A DNA stretch of 64,000 nucleotides from Tetmemena sp. SeJ-2015 (Eukaryota > Ciliophora > Spirotrichea > Sporadotrichida > Oxytrichidae): assembly GCA_027382625.1 (NCBI GenBank), contig JAJKFJ010021358.1:1-64000 (forward strand), in the 5' to 3' direction. The notes beneath the pieces were generated by a model, which searched no databases, was not told the DNA's origin, and was given only the letters and a program-made list of their open reading frames with translations. Shown here one piece after another: positions 33,838 through 46,012 of the stretch; position 1 is the stretch's first letter, and each line of letters starts with the position of its first letter. The position numbers and the translations under genes are program-made.

Positions 33838-35070
33838 TATAAGAATCAAAGCTAAGAAAAGGATGAGCAGAATATAGAAGATCAAGATGGAATTGAGGGA
33901 GAGAGTGAAAATGATTAGGAGATTTAGGAAAATGAAAGCCAAGTTACCCAGAAAATGAAAATCAAGAAGAGTTTGGAACAATGACCATTAAAAAGCAAAC
34001 CCAAGACATTGAAACTCAAGATAATCTGAGCAACATAGACTCAGAGGGAAACATATTATTTTTTGTGTAGAAACGATATAAGAGACGACAAGTCAGAGTA
34101 AGTTCTTAATGAAGAGGAGAGAGAACAGATCGAGAAGGAAAACTTATTTTAACTAGTACTTTAAGATGCTAGAGGAATATGAGCCTCAGTAGGTGCTAGA
34201 CATGATCGCTTACTTCAACTACCATTCAGAGAAAGAATTGTTGGAGAAGAATATTCAGACTGAAGCAATTGTTCTGCAATCAGAGTCTCAAGACCAAATA
34301 TCTCCCAAGTTTGATAATGGGTCGGAAGGAGCTTTCCTTTCACCTGATTTTAAGTCGGGTCATCTTGCACCTGGAACAGGATTAGGTGCTTAATAAAAGA
34401 AAACGTCAAAGAATAATTTAGGATCTTCACCTTCAAACTAGAAAAGGCATTTAATGAATAGAGGTTCATCTAGCGGTAATGTTAACAATTTCAAGGGCAG
34501 TGAATCTATTCATTAAGATCCACTTGGATTGGCAAAAAATAACAATGAAAACGATATCAGCTTGGACTCTGATGATATTTCTACCTCTAGGGCTAAACAT
34601 AGCAAACGTTAACCTTCTTTGGGCTCTTAGGCTGCGTTTAGGAATTCTGTCATCTTTCCTGGTAATACCCCTTCTTCGTTTTCGAAGATTCCTAACCTTC
34701 AACACGTTAATAGCTTAACCAAGCAAAGCTCTGGCAGTAATAATTAGAACGCAGGGGATTCCTCTCCTTTCAAGAGATAAGGAACAATAAAGGCTTAGCT
34801 CTTTAAAGGTCCATCTATGGACACATCTCAAGTAACAGTTGAAGAGATACTTTAGGATATTCAGAATATAGAAGTAACAGATTTTGACACGATGCTTGGA
34901 GCTGAGAACTAGAAGAGCTACAAGAAGAGAAGCATGATCTTCATCAGTCAAGTAATTAATGAGCTTAAAGAAGACTAAAGTATTCAAAGGAATGGTTGAT
35001 AAAGCTGCCAAAGACAAATTGAGAGAGGAGGAACAAAAATAGAAACAGAAGTAGGACAGATGGATTATAG
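33838..35070 (+). CDS. disordered Ser/Asn/Gln-rich protein
   Basis: Begins in an acidic Gln/Glu-rich region (EKDEQNIEDQDGIEGESEND) after an acceptor-like CATTCAG, then runs through a clear frame from about 34.15 to 34.99 kb: a helical start (LEEYEPQQVLDMIAYFNYHS), a long disordered stretch with Ser-Pro and Asn runs, and a folded patch (TVEEILQDIQNIEVTDFDTM). A last coiled piece (MVDKAAKDKLREEEQKQKQK) continues in another frame to about 35.07 kb, where a 44-base repeat begins. Two frame changes near 33.97 and 34.1 kb. No family recognised; start and stop uncertain. Confidence 0.5.
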
Positions 35071-35074
35071 TAGT

Positions 35075-35118
35075 AATTTTAATTAAAATCGTTGATTGGT
35101 TAAAATAATAAATGGAGA
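35075..35118 (+). repeat. 44-base dispersed repeat, copy A
   Basis: Shares 42 of 44 bases with 63957-64000, same orientation. It contains AATTTTAATTAAAATCG and ends AATAAATGGAGA. Both copies sit at the edge of a gene. Confidence 0.85.
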
Positions 35119-35627
35119 GTTGCAAATTCGTGTCAGTTGAAATCGCAGATTCACCCCTGATCTGCAGCTTGTTCGATAGCTTATTAAAAATTAATATGAG
35201 TTACTTCTTTAATCATCTTCGTAGCACCTCTCAGCAGTGAGATACGACTCACTCATTCTTCATAATCTTCATATTCATCTTCATCACAACTTGTGACGCT
35301 TATAACTCTTAACTGAGCGCTCCCACACACAAGTTACAAGGACAAAAAGTTCTTATAATTTTATGCTGAATCGAATGGTGTAATTATTATTAAAATCTGA
35401 GATAGTTCAACTGCCACTGATTTATTCCATTTTAATTTAATATCTAATTTAATTCTCTTTTTTATTAAATTCTCAGCTATAATAAAAGGGAGGAGCCTAG
35501 GCTGGTAGCTTTTCTAAGGGGAGAAGAGGATCCATTGGCAAAGGCAATGATAATATTGGCAATCAAAGAAACCAATCTAGTAAATTATTTAAAGTGCAAA
35601 TAAGTGGTGGATTGATAATTTAAATCT
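35119..35627. other. spacer, no supported gene
   Basis: An open + strand frame continues from the repeat to about 35230 but its composition is not convincing. Then Ser/His-coding-like CTTCAT runs and AT-rich DNA. Some Gly/Asn-rich coding-like bases at 35.48-35.6 kb may belong to the next gene. Confidence 0.4.
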
Positions 35628-37247
35628 ATGCCAAGTAGATAAGGCCCTAATTAGCACAGCTCCACTGTTACTATTGCGAATGTCATAGAAGAAGTTTCAT
35701 CCTCTTGCTCAGACACTGAGAGAGTTAACTCTCCCGCAAAAGCAGTAAAGAAGCCCAATGTGAATAGGAACACCCCTAAAGTTTAGTAAACTCTAAAAGG
35801 AAATCAGATGAATAAAAACACTCAGTAGAAGAAAAGAAGCTAAACTAGGTCCACAGCTAATGATAAGGCAATCCAAGTCAATACTTATGATGGAGCAGGA
35901 GGAGACTCTAATTATTTTAGACTTAATATTTAGCCAACTCAAAATGATATTGTGGAAGATCCTGGCTCTAATCTAAATTTCTCATTTGGATAGAGACTTG
36001 CCTAAATTTTTAGGCAAAAATTAGGTAAATATATTTTCGCTTTACATTTATAGAGACGAAAATCCGAGAGACAAACCCCGCTCTGATGTCATTGCTCCCA
36101 CAGAGGTTATTTAATTAAAGTCCAAATAATCCTAATGTCACTGTGGCTGTTCCTTTCAATCTCGGCCATTAAAGATAAAAGAAGGCGATTATTCTTCATC
36201 CCATGACTAAGTTCTTACCAACTTTTATAGAGAAATACGCTATTAATGATAGGAAGTTCATAAATGTAAATGGGATGTCTCAAAAGCAGCTGCTTAAATT
36301 CATTTAGCAGTTCTATTTAGACAAGTACTTGAATGCAAGAGAGTCTCTGCTAATTCAATAGCAGTATATGCCCGAGTTCATATATGATCAGCTCTATGTA
36401 AGGATTTAGATGAGTTTACAATTTGGTAGAATAAATATGGAATCTCTAATATCACTGAGAAGAAACTGAAAGAGATTTTCTTGACTATCAAGATGAACTA
36501 GAAGAAGAGTTTAGCAGTCGACTTGTTCGGGAAATTTGTGGGCCTTGATGAATATGGAACAAACTACTCAAACGACGATCTAAGTTTCTTCTATAGGCTT
36601 AATAGGCTTATGGTATTTGGGTAAGCTATTCTGATTGAGTCTAATTATTTTTTAGAGACGGATTCCAGCAAACGATAAGAAGGGAAATAAACTTGGAAAG
36701 TGCGAACATAGTGTTCTAATCTTCTTATGAAGTGTTCATTAGCTACTTCTAAAAGAAGGTGCAACCCAAGACTTTTACTAAAATTCAGGAGGATCTTTAG
36801 CTCACTATCAAGCCGTTTGCTAAGATGCCTGCCCCTGGTTCTAACGGGCCTGTTCTGATACCAACTGAGAAATACTTTGAAGTGCTAATTGAAATTTACA
36901 GACAGATAAAGCTGAAAATCTTTGAGGCTCTAAAGCAAAATCCTAGCATGGTCTAATTTGTAAACGAAGATGACTCCTATCTAGTCTAAATGTTTTTTTT
37001 TTAATTTCAATCCTATCCTTAAAGCTTAACTGAAAAGGCTTATGAAATGGAGGAATTCAAAGAGTTCATAATTACGCTAGTTCAGAAAGTAAAGGCAGGT
37101 TCCTAAGACTAGGCTGGATTCTTTGAGCACTTGCCTCTTCTGTTCGAAAGAAATAGGATGTATAGCAGCTCACCACAGGAGGACAAAAAGATTACCTTAG
37201 AGAGTGTGCTCTCTATTATATTCAAGCACGATATTTATCCACTTTGA
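35628..37247 (+). CDS. unrecognised protein with disordered N terminus
   Basis: ATG 35628 (MPSRQGPNQHSSTVTIANVI) opens a disordered, Asn/Thr/Gln-rich region of about 120 residues. A 29-base intron starting GTAAATATAT near 36.03 kb is followed by NPNVTVAVPFNLGHQRQKK and a folded helical part (MTKFLPTFIEKYAINDRKF; LNARESLLIQQQYMPEFIYD; KYGISNITEKKLKEIFLTIK). A 35-base intron GTAAGC to TTTAG near 36.62 kb joins LMVFG to DGFQQTIRREINLE. The C terminus (KYFEVLIEIYRQIKLKIFEA) ends at UGA 37245-37247. Two small frame changes at about 36.1 and 36.4 kb are unresolved; the first contains TTATTTAATTAAAG, like other tiny inserts here. Function unknown. Confidence 0.65.
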
Positions 37248-37335
37248 TGGAACTCAATAATTCAGCTGTACTTATTATTTCTATTAAATTTAGTCTTTCA
37301 TTTAAAAATAAGAAAAAAGTTATATTAAATAAATA

Positions 37336-40300
37336 ATGTCAAATTACTTCACTCTCTCACTATTAGCTATTTGTTAACTTTAACTTTTCAAAATTTATAG
37401 CTCTTAAAAATTTGTACTTCCGAAGCACCGATCATTTGCAGAGAATTCTGAATCTTCTATTCGATCTTCAAATATTCTAGAATACATAGAATGCAATCCT
37501 ATCACTGAAGGACAGTAATTATTATCAAAAGAGATTTAAATTAGAAGTTAAAACTAAGAACCCTTTTTAACTTTAAATAGAAAATATGAAATAAATCGTT
37601 TATTTTTAAATAGAGAAATTATATAAGCATTTAAGAATCTTTTATCACAATCATTCTTAAATTTAACTGAACTGATATTTATATAAATTTTTTACTCATT
37701 ATAATTTTCAAAAAAACTTAAATACGGTTAAAAATATTTAATTATAGAATAGGAAGTGCGTTTATCATTACCAAAGATTATTTATTTTTATAACTATTCT
37801 CAAATCTTAGTGTTTCCCAATTAAGATGAATAGCAGATTAAAGAAGCAGAGGATAGCTTAGACTAAGTAAACACTCCACCTCAACTTATAGATGAAAATT
37901 TAAACACAAATACAAGTAGTCATGAGAGCAAGTCCACTCATTAAAACAACTCATAATCTTAGCTAATTACTCTGAATTTGCCAGATAGAGTCCTCAGACT
38001 TGTTCAAAACCATGACGGCTCAATAATCTTAATCGAACTCCCTAATAGCAAAGTAATTGTCATCAAAGATTGTCAATTACCAAGTGCAAGCTAGGATTTT
38101 GTGCTTCATGAAAATGAAAATAAATTCCTTGAGTATAAGTTCCCCAGAGCTGACCATACTCTACTGTAAGATAATAATATTTAAGGAAGCTTGCCAGCTA
38201 AAAGAAATGCTTTAAAGAATGTGGATTTTGGACTTGCTCACAGATACGAAAATCTTAACTGCTTGAAAGACCCTACAATAAGTAGCGACTGCAAGTATAA
38301 TCTATACTACTCTACAAGCCTCAAGAACTTCGAATGGTGGCTTCTCGCTAAAAATGTAATCAAGTATGAGATAGGGAGGCAAGTTAAAGTTGGATAAGAA
38401 ATAAGGATAGAGGGAGTTCTTGCGATGAGTCAGCAAGGTTATAAAAATCGAAGAACCTCTACTTCTATTCAAATTTGTATTCTTCAAGCTACAAGACTAC
38501 AAGATTACAGAACATGGTAAACTACAGAGCTGAAAATACTCAAAGGAAATATAGTTATTTAGTTTAGAGGATTTTCATATAGTGAACTAAAATTACCTCT
38601 ATGTCATAAGAAGTGCATAAAAGTCTTTGACAGAGTACATTTTGAAATTCGATTTGATTGATTTGCCTAACGAGAGACCTTCATATCTGAAGTTTAATAA
38701 CCATTTGGCATTCTCTTCAAATCTTAAATTCTCTTTCCTGGATTCAAGCTAATTTCATTAGAGTCATTAACTATCGAGTTAGTTTAGCGACACCAATAAT
38801 GTAGTTTATATGGTTGTTAGTGATAACATACTAGATGGGGGAGATGCCTCTCAGAGGTAGCACTTTGTTTACTAATCTGATATGAGTGGAGTTGCATTTT
38901 CATTAATTTTGAATGACTTGCACTATACTAGTGCAATTATATTTTAGTGTTACAGATTAAAGCTAGAGGAGCTCTAAAGCAGCACTTGCAGATTTTTATA
39001 GATTCCAAAGTATGGATTTTGTACTGATCGCGAATAAGTGTAAGCCATAAAACTAGCCACTCTGAAGAGCTCACAAATGATAGTATAGATTAAATTTAGT
39101 CAAAATAGATCTTGCTTAAATTAATTCGGCTTGATTGTTTAAATTAAAAACTAAATCTTTCTTTCTTTTTCTAAAGCTGAATTAAATTCTTTATCATTTC
39201 TTTAGCTTTTCAAGGTCACTCTTAAAACAATTGTAATCCTTTTAGAGATGTTTTATTTCTATCTTTGTTCGATATAGTTAAAAGCTGAGAATTCAATTTA
39301 GAAATAAAAAATCTCAAAATTTGAGAGGTAATTTTATCTTCTTGGACAGTAAAATTATTTTATGTTGATCCTTTTACTGCTGAATCTATACTGTTTTTAC
39401 ATCTGAAAAGCTATTTTGTGTTGATAAAGTTTTAACCTATATCATTGTGGATTATGCCGATTCTAATTCAGACTCAGAAAATTTAGACGATGAAGATGAG
39501 AATGATGAAAATACTTTTAATGGAGACTTAAATATCTTAGATAATAAATCTCCAAGCTCTGACTTGTAGAATTCTCAAGATAAAAATCAAATATAAATGT
39601 CTTTCTCAACAGTAATCTCTTTCAATAATGGGGCCTCATGGCATACTATAACTCAAATTTTCGATACTCAAGGCAAGAGAAAGACTTGTGCAAGTAAAGA
39701 ATAGAATGAATGCTAGCTTAACTTATTTATTCACAGAATCGAAAGAGTCTCAGGGATTAAGTCCTACGATAATTCTCTTGGACTTATTTTAGCTTATGGC
39801 TTTCTTTCAAATGACAGTGAAAATGTTTACCCCTTCATATCCTCTGATGGAGGTATTAAGTGGACACAGATTAGCGCCCGCAATTCTTAAATTTATTACT
39901 CTCAATCTACAAAAACAATAATAAATTCATTCATGCAAAAATTAAATGTATACACTATTTATCAAAGTTTACTCTACGATAATAAGTAGCTTGTTAACTC
40001 GGTCAATATTTCACAAGATTTTAAAAGCTTTACTCCATTGAAGATTACTGAAGATAAAATACAAATATAGAAGATCTTATAGCATAAATCATAGCAAGAA
40101 ACATTGATTCTAGAGATATGGGATCCAAATCTTCAAACTGAAAAGATTTTGTATTTGAATCTTGAAAGCAAACTTTAAAAATTGGGTTTCAGAGAATGTG
40201 ATGAAGAAAAGGATTTTGAATTGTTCTCACCAAATGAAAAGTCAAATAACTTTAATCAATGTTTAAATTATATATTTCACTTCTCATTTAAATTTTTATG

Positions 40301-41030
40301 CTACATGGGGGCAAAGTATTCATACTTTCAGAAAGTAGCCTGAATCAAACTGTTTCTTACAACAGGCAGTAACCATTTTGAGATATTTAATAGCTGGTGA
40401 ATAGACGGCTTAAAACTCCATTTCGAATGTACTATTTCAGATTATGAGTGTGACGAAGGTTTTCAGAAACCTTAGCTATAATCCAATTCTTGGTTGACAA
40501 TAGATGATGATAGCAGTAGCATATGTATTCCAATTCAAGTTGACCCTAATCACATGAAGAAGGCAGAAAAGGAATGTGCTCTTTAGGATTATATATTCTT
40601 TAAATTTCAAATTACTTCCACTAAGGTCTGGATACAGAAGGATACCGGAAATGTGCGAGGGAGGAGTGCATAAAGATCGTGATGTGAAAGTGCCTTGCGT
40701 GGATTCACTTAAAGATTACACTCTCCGCTATTTGATGATGCTTTTGATGATGAGTCTGCTTTCTTATGTAACTTACTTAACTAACAATTATAAATCACAA
40801 ATTAATTCTAACTTTCGTTTTACTTAACATACTGGTTCTACCTCACTTAGAGAGAGGTGAAGAAAGAAGAAGACAAGCAAGCTCAGCTAAGATAAGAATC
40901 CAGGCATATTCAAAAGAAGCAGGAATCTATCAGATAGAGAACAGAGAGGGAATAAAGTTCAGAGAGGCTGGATACCTTAGAAGAAGATTATGAGAATGAG
41001 GAGATTGGAGATGATAAGCCACTCATTTGA
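37336..41030 (+). CDS. VPS10/sortilin-family sorting receptor
   Basis: Type I receptor for sorting luminal cargo between Golgi and endosomes. ATG 37336 gives a signal peptide (MSNYFTLSLLAICQLQLF). A long frame to about 38.66 kb follows, then pieces with VPS10 features: Asp-box motifs SFNNGASWHTI (about 39.62 kb) and SSDGGIKWTQI (about 39.85 kb), and a Cys-rich 10CC region (SDYECDEGF, GYRRIPEMCEGGV, VKVPC). A transmembrane helix (LMMLLMMSLLSYVTYL) leads to a charged tail ending GDDKPLI at UGA 41028-41030, which resembles an acidic dileucine-type signal. Interruptions lie near 38.67, 39.1-39.45, 40.3-40.4 and 40.6 kb, some likely IESs or introns. A full receptor length is covered. Confidence 0.78.
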
Positions 41031-41111
41031 TTTTTTAAATTCCCTTTTCTTTATCTATTTGATTTCTAATAAAATATTTGAAAGAACTATGTGATAAATT
41101 GATAAAATAAA

Positions 41112-44100
41112 ATGTACAGCAAGAGAAACTATGTATAGAGAAACATATCAACTAGAGAAAGACTGGAGTAGCTATAAAATTTAGCAAGGACTAAAGATCC
41201 ATTCAAAGATAAAGCATTGCAAGAGGTAAGGAAGCTAAAATATTTAAATTATAAGACTGCTAATAGATTTACCAATATAGGCTAATGAAGATAAAGGACT
41301 AGCACCTACCTTGTCAGTTCTTTTTGGACTGGATGTTAGATTCAGGTTTGCTGAAAAAGAAAGCAGAATGAGCTTGATCGTAACTATAAATACTCCCTCA
41401 CATCATAATTTTAGGAAGGCGAGACATATTGAAAATTAAATCAAAGACTAATTTAGCCAGTGAGAGGTCTTTTTCTCAAAACCGTCATAGTTTACCTCCT
41501 ATGCTGCAGCCAATCATGCCTCGCAGTAATATGAATTACAACAGTAACAAGTCAGTTATATTGGAAAGTCAAAGAGGGACTGAGGAAATATAGCTAAGGC
41601 AGAATGATTCCCCTTTCAAAAGCAATCCGTACTAAAATATTTATTTTAAATGAGCTGTCGATAGTTGATTTGCTAAATTTGTCCACCAAAATAGGATCAG
41701 ACTATGGAGATGTGTATGGACAGGACAGTTATTAAAATTCCAAGAGAAACTATAACTTTAAATCTCTCCTGATCTCAGATTAAAACTCACCTCTTAAGGA
41801 TCATCCATATGAAAGGTCTAAGCATTTTTAAAGCATACTTTCCAGAAATGATAAACTATATGAGATACTATGAACTATTGATATTTTGTTTTTTGGTTAT
41901 GGTTAGTAGTACATCTAATCCCTATGCCTTGAAATAAAATAAGTAAATAACTAACTAGCTCTCGATAAAGAGCAGTGGGATGAAACTGCATGAACAACAA
42001 AGCTATATTGATGAGAGCTATTCCTAAATATAGAATCCCCTTATAGAATATAATCCTCAATAAAGTAGGATCAGCTGAAGAAAGCAGGAACTTATAGAAT
42101 TAAAAGGCTAATTACCATTCATACCGAAATGAAATGTCTAATGTTTCGCTTTTCCAAAATATATTTTCTCTTTTTAATAGTATTGCGGATTCAGAGAAGC
42201 ATACTTTAAACAAAAAATAGCATCTGACTAAGAATCCCTTGTCTCGAAGACAAAATGCGAGTTAGTTAACTCAAGCCATTCAACTAAATAACTCCTCCTC
42301 TTAGATTTCTCTTTAACCCTTGAGTATTTCAGCTTCAAATATAATACTTTCCTAAACTTACTTATAAATTTTAAATATCGATGAGAGTCATCTGCATCCT
42401 TGCTTTGAGGACCTAGAATAGAAAGAGTTAACATTTAAGCCAAAGATAAACAAGGATGTTGGAAAAAGAGCTGTGGGAATTTTTAACATGAATGAGCAGA
42501 AACTTAAGAATCTCATTAAAAACATGTCCTCTCAAGACTATCTCGTTTTTGAGGACTAGTTTAAGTTTACCAAACCACCAGCATATGAAAATATCTAGCT
42601 CTAAAGATAAAGAAGCATTGATGATAACTCTGGCGCACTAGAGAGAAGAGGATCCTAAGTAATTGAAAATGAAGAAGAAACTGAAAAATAAGTGGATGAA
42701 AAAGAACTTTAATAATAGAGAATGGAAGAGCGAGAGCAGTTAGTAGCTCTCAAAAATGAGAGAAAAACCAAGGAGAAAGAATTTCTTCAAAATGCTATGA
42801 GAGAGGCAGACGAACTTAATCTCAAAAGAGCTGAGTTTTTTGCAAAGACTATCTTAAATGCAAAAAGAGTATCGGAGTTCACTTTTGAAGAGAGTATATA
42901 GAAGTATATCATAAAGAAGGACAGAAGATCAGAACTCACGAAGCTTATGCAGCTGAGAGGAAAGACTAAGAATTTTGAAGCATCAAAACGAGAAGAATAT
43001 CTCCAAGCGAACTAAATCCCAAAGGCCAATGTACTTGAAAGGAACGAAGATATAGTTGATATACTAAGAGATACAAAGCAGAGTTTTTCTAAAGTTATAA
43101 ATGAGTCGATATCAGAGGAAACTCACAAGATGGGAGAGATACTCAATGAGTCACAATAAGATTTAGAGTAAGAACTGGAATAGATTATCCCAGGAGGAGG
43201 TGTTTAACTCTCGTCTCATTCGTATGATTAGAGAGTTAAATAAGACCAAGATCTTTTCTATAATGGCTTTAAGAAGACTCTTATAATTATTTAATATTAA
43301 ATTAAAAGTAATTTCTCTGAGCAAAAGATAGAAAGACGATATTTTACCCAAAATAAAGATTATTGATGATTTAAAATTAGATCATGAAATTTTTATTTTA
43401 AAGGATCAGATTATCTTATATCTTGCTTTTGTTTCGTTTTATATGATTTGCATAAAAGACGATAAAAATAGCTTTGAATTTTTATCTATAATATTTTAAA
43501 AGTGCTTTGGATCAATATAAAATTATTAAAAAGTTTATTTACTTCTTTTCCTGATGTTTAATTGATTTGGTAATATAGGGGATGATAAAGATGGATAAGA
43601 AATAACTGAGGATTATAACTAAGCGTCTAAATAAATTAAGAAACCAGTTTTGACTATAGAGAGAGTAGACGGCGTACTAAATTAAGCTTAGAGAAAGATT
43701 TTTGTAAACGAATCAGCAAAGAGTATATACGGTGGCTTAGAAGAAGAATCCACAATTTTCCCTAAACATTTTAAAGAAAAGTCAAGATAATATAAGCGAT
43801 TCGATTCTAAAAGAGAAGCAAGCGAAACGAAAAGTTGCACTTCATATTCAACATCTTCTTAAGTCTCAAACAGAAAGTATTGTAAGATTTAAATGCTTAT
43901 AAAGAATTTAATGTTTTAGAGATGCCGGATTTTTAAAATCTCATCCTTGATTAAGTTTCCAAAGATAAGCTTGCAGTTCTCGTTAAGGAAGAAGAAGAGC
44001 GCCTTAAACTTGTGACTGAGTACAAATTTATCGGCTTTCAGAATATTCCTATCGGGACTCAAAACGAGAAAGAAAGGGAATTGAGGAATGAGTCTATGAA

Positions 44101-44552
44101 AAGAATGCACTATTTGAGAGAGTAAGATAATAGTATGCTAACATAATCGCTTTAGTCGCAAAATTCAACTGAAGGAATTCATTAGAGTGAAGAAGCAAGA
44201 GCTTTTGATTGAATAAGCAGAGAGAAAGGAGTTTGAGAGGCTCAATCCCATAACAGTAGATTTAAGGAAAGAACTCGTCAAAGATAAACTTATTGAGATT
44301 GCCATTTATTATTTAAAATAGTGAAGTAAGTTTATAAATGGCATATGTACGAAAGTTGGTTAAAAGAGATTCGGACATTTACAGTAAGCGTTACGCTAAA
44401 ATGAAAATGGGGATGATAAGCCCCCAAGCTACGACATTGATTAGGTAATAGCTCATGTCAAGGCATCATAAAATAAAAGTCAAAAGAAGATAAGAGAAAT
44501 AAATGAAGAGATGCTGCATCTATAAGGCCATAGAAAAATTATGAGACATTGA
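41112..44552 (+). CDS. large coiled-coil protein (one or two genes)
   Basis: ATG 41112 (MYSKRNYVQRNISTRERLEQ), a 55-base intron starting GTAAGG near 41.24 kb, then disordered regions (NLASERSFSQNRHSLPPMLQ; DSYQNSKRNYNFKSLL). From about 42.45 to 43.29 kb one clean frame codes for a charged coiled coil (QQQRMEEREQLVALKNERKT; AMREADELNLKRAEFFAKTI). An AT-rich gap at 43.3-43.57 kb is followed by DDKDGQEITEDYNQASKQIK, a second coiled region (DKLAVLVKEEEERLKLVTEY; LIEQAERKEFERLNPITVD) and a C terminus to UGA 44550-44552. The gap may be an IES or the boundary between two genes. The texture fits a cytoskeletal or basal-body protein, but no family motif is seen. Confidence 0.55.
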
Positions 44553-44665
44553 AAAGTTAAAAATTGAAGTATTTATGCTTTAAGTCTATGAATATCATTT
44601 GAAATTGTTGTATGGATGAGAATAATATTTGTGTGAGCTACTCTTAAAATAAAATCTGATTCTTA

Positions 44666-45546
44666 ATGAATACCGAGACAATGGAGGAGTCCAAATAAAA
44701 TCCTCTGAATCTTTCTAAGATTTCAAATTCCTCCTAGAGTGAGTATCTTTTCCTTCCAATAATTTATTTCTCTATAGCTTTTGCGGAGGCAAGATATTTG
44801 AGAGACCAGCAACTGATAGAATAGTTTAACAGATTCTATACTCAAGACAAAGCGGGCTTTAGAACTCAAGTCTAGCAGGTTTGCAAAGAGCAGGGAATAA
44901 ATATCCAGGAAATCGAAGACAGGAAGTTCAGAGATTTCTAAGGAGAAGGGAATAGAGGAGGCAGTTTCTGAAGCGAGATATGAATTCTATCGCAAAAAGA
45001 AAGTCAAAGCTATTAGACTGATTTACAAGTATGTCCTTCCTCCTACTTCAAAAAGTGGATCACCAAGAAAGTAAAATGTATTTCCAGGTATATCAACCTA
45101 TCAAAAACTCAACAGCAGCCGTTAAAATTTTTAATCATCATTATTTTGGACTTCAGAGCACGACTACGATGCCCACTCTCAATGGGGGTGAAACCTATTC
45201 AAACAATTTCACTGCTGCACAGCAGACACAAAGAACTCAAGACCCTTATGAGAAGACTCCTAATCGTAAAAATAACTACAACTTTTCAGGTATGAATACT
45301 TAGAGGGCAAATGGTACAGGCCTCAATAATGGTGTAATTAACGAGCAGGATTTTACCTAAGGACGATTTGATGGCACTATGTCTGGATTTGAGGCCACTA
45401 ACGATTATCTATCTAACATAGAGATTTCACTAAAGCCAGGTGGGCAGAATCAAACTTCAAGAAATCAGATTAAGTTTGGCAGCTATCTAGGCTCTCAAAG
45501 AATATTTCATATTTGTTTGTTCCCAAAAGTTCTTTAATTTTTATGA
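44666..45546 (+). CDS. Asn/Thr/Gln-rich protein
   Basis: ATG 44666 (MNTETMEESKQNPLNLSKIS), a 39-base intron from GTGAGT to CTATAG near 44.74-44.78 kb that joins SSQ to TFAEARYLRDQQ in frame, then a helical region (QVQQVCKEQGINIQEIEDRK) and a basic one (YEFYRKKKVKAIRLIYKYVL). After a frame change near 45.1 kb come Asn/Thr/Gly-rich repeats of low order (TTMPTLNGGETYSNNFTAAQ; RANGTGLNNGVINEQDFT) to a UGA at 45544-45546. No family recognised. Confidence 0.5.
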
Positions 45547-46012
45547 AGAAGCAAAGTAACATTTCAGAATAAAAGTAGCTGAACGCCATTTGTAAATTTC
45601 AATCAACTTACTTAAAAGATGCAAGCAAATACTTATCAAAGCAGTCAATCTAACTACATTAATAGATATACTCTTTAATAAAGCCTTCAACAATCCCACA
45701 CACAGCTATTGAAATAAAGGAGCTTGAAATAATATAAAAGTTTGCTTTATTCAAATTTAAATAAATGACTTAAGCTGTGATTTTTATTTCCAAAAATAGA
45801 TTTAAAAATAAAACCTAAGCCCTCGGTAGATTTATTTCATTTCTTTCATATAGGAATTTAATCTCTCTTCCAACTAATTTTACTTATATTTAATCCACCT
45901 TCTCAGCTACTCTAGAATTCTTTCTCAAGTTCTAAGTACGATCGGTAAGGGCTTGATAATAATTTTAATATAAATATATAATTGTATTGATAAATCTGCG
46001 TTGATCGTAAAT
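45547..46012. other. AT-rich spacer
   Basis: No convincing frame; a short Gln/Asn-coding scrap around 45.62-45.7 kb (QMQANTYQSSQSNYINRYTL) could be the tail of the preceding gene. Confidence 0.4.

Noticed and set aside
34715..35125. 136-codon hydrophobic frame on the - strand
   Set aside because: Shadow of the Ser/Asn-rich + strand gene; Ser/Asn/Gln-rich coding often yields Leu/Phe/Ile-rich reverse frames.
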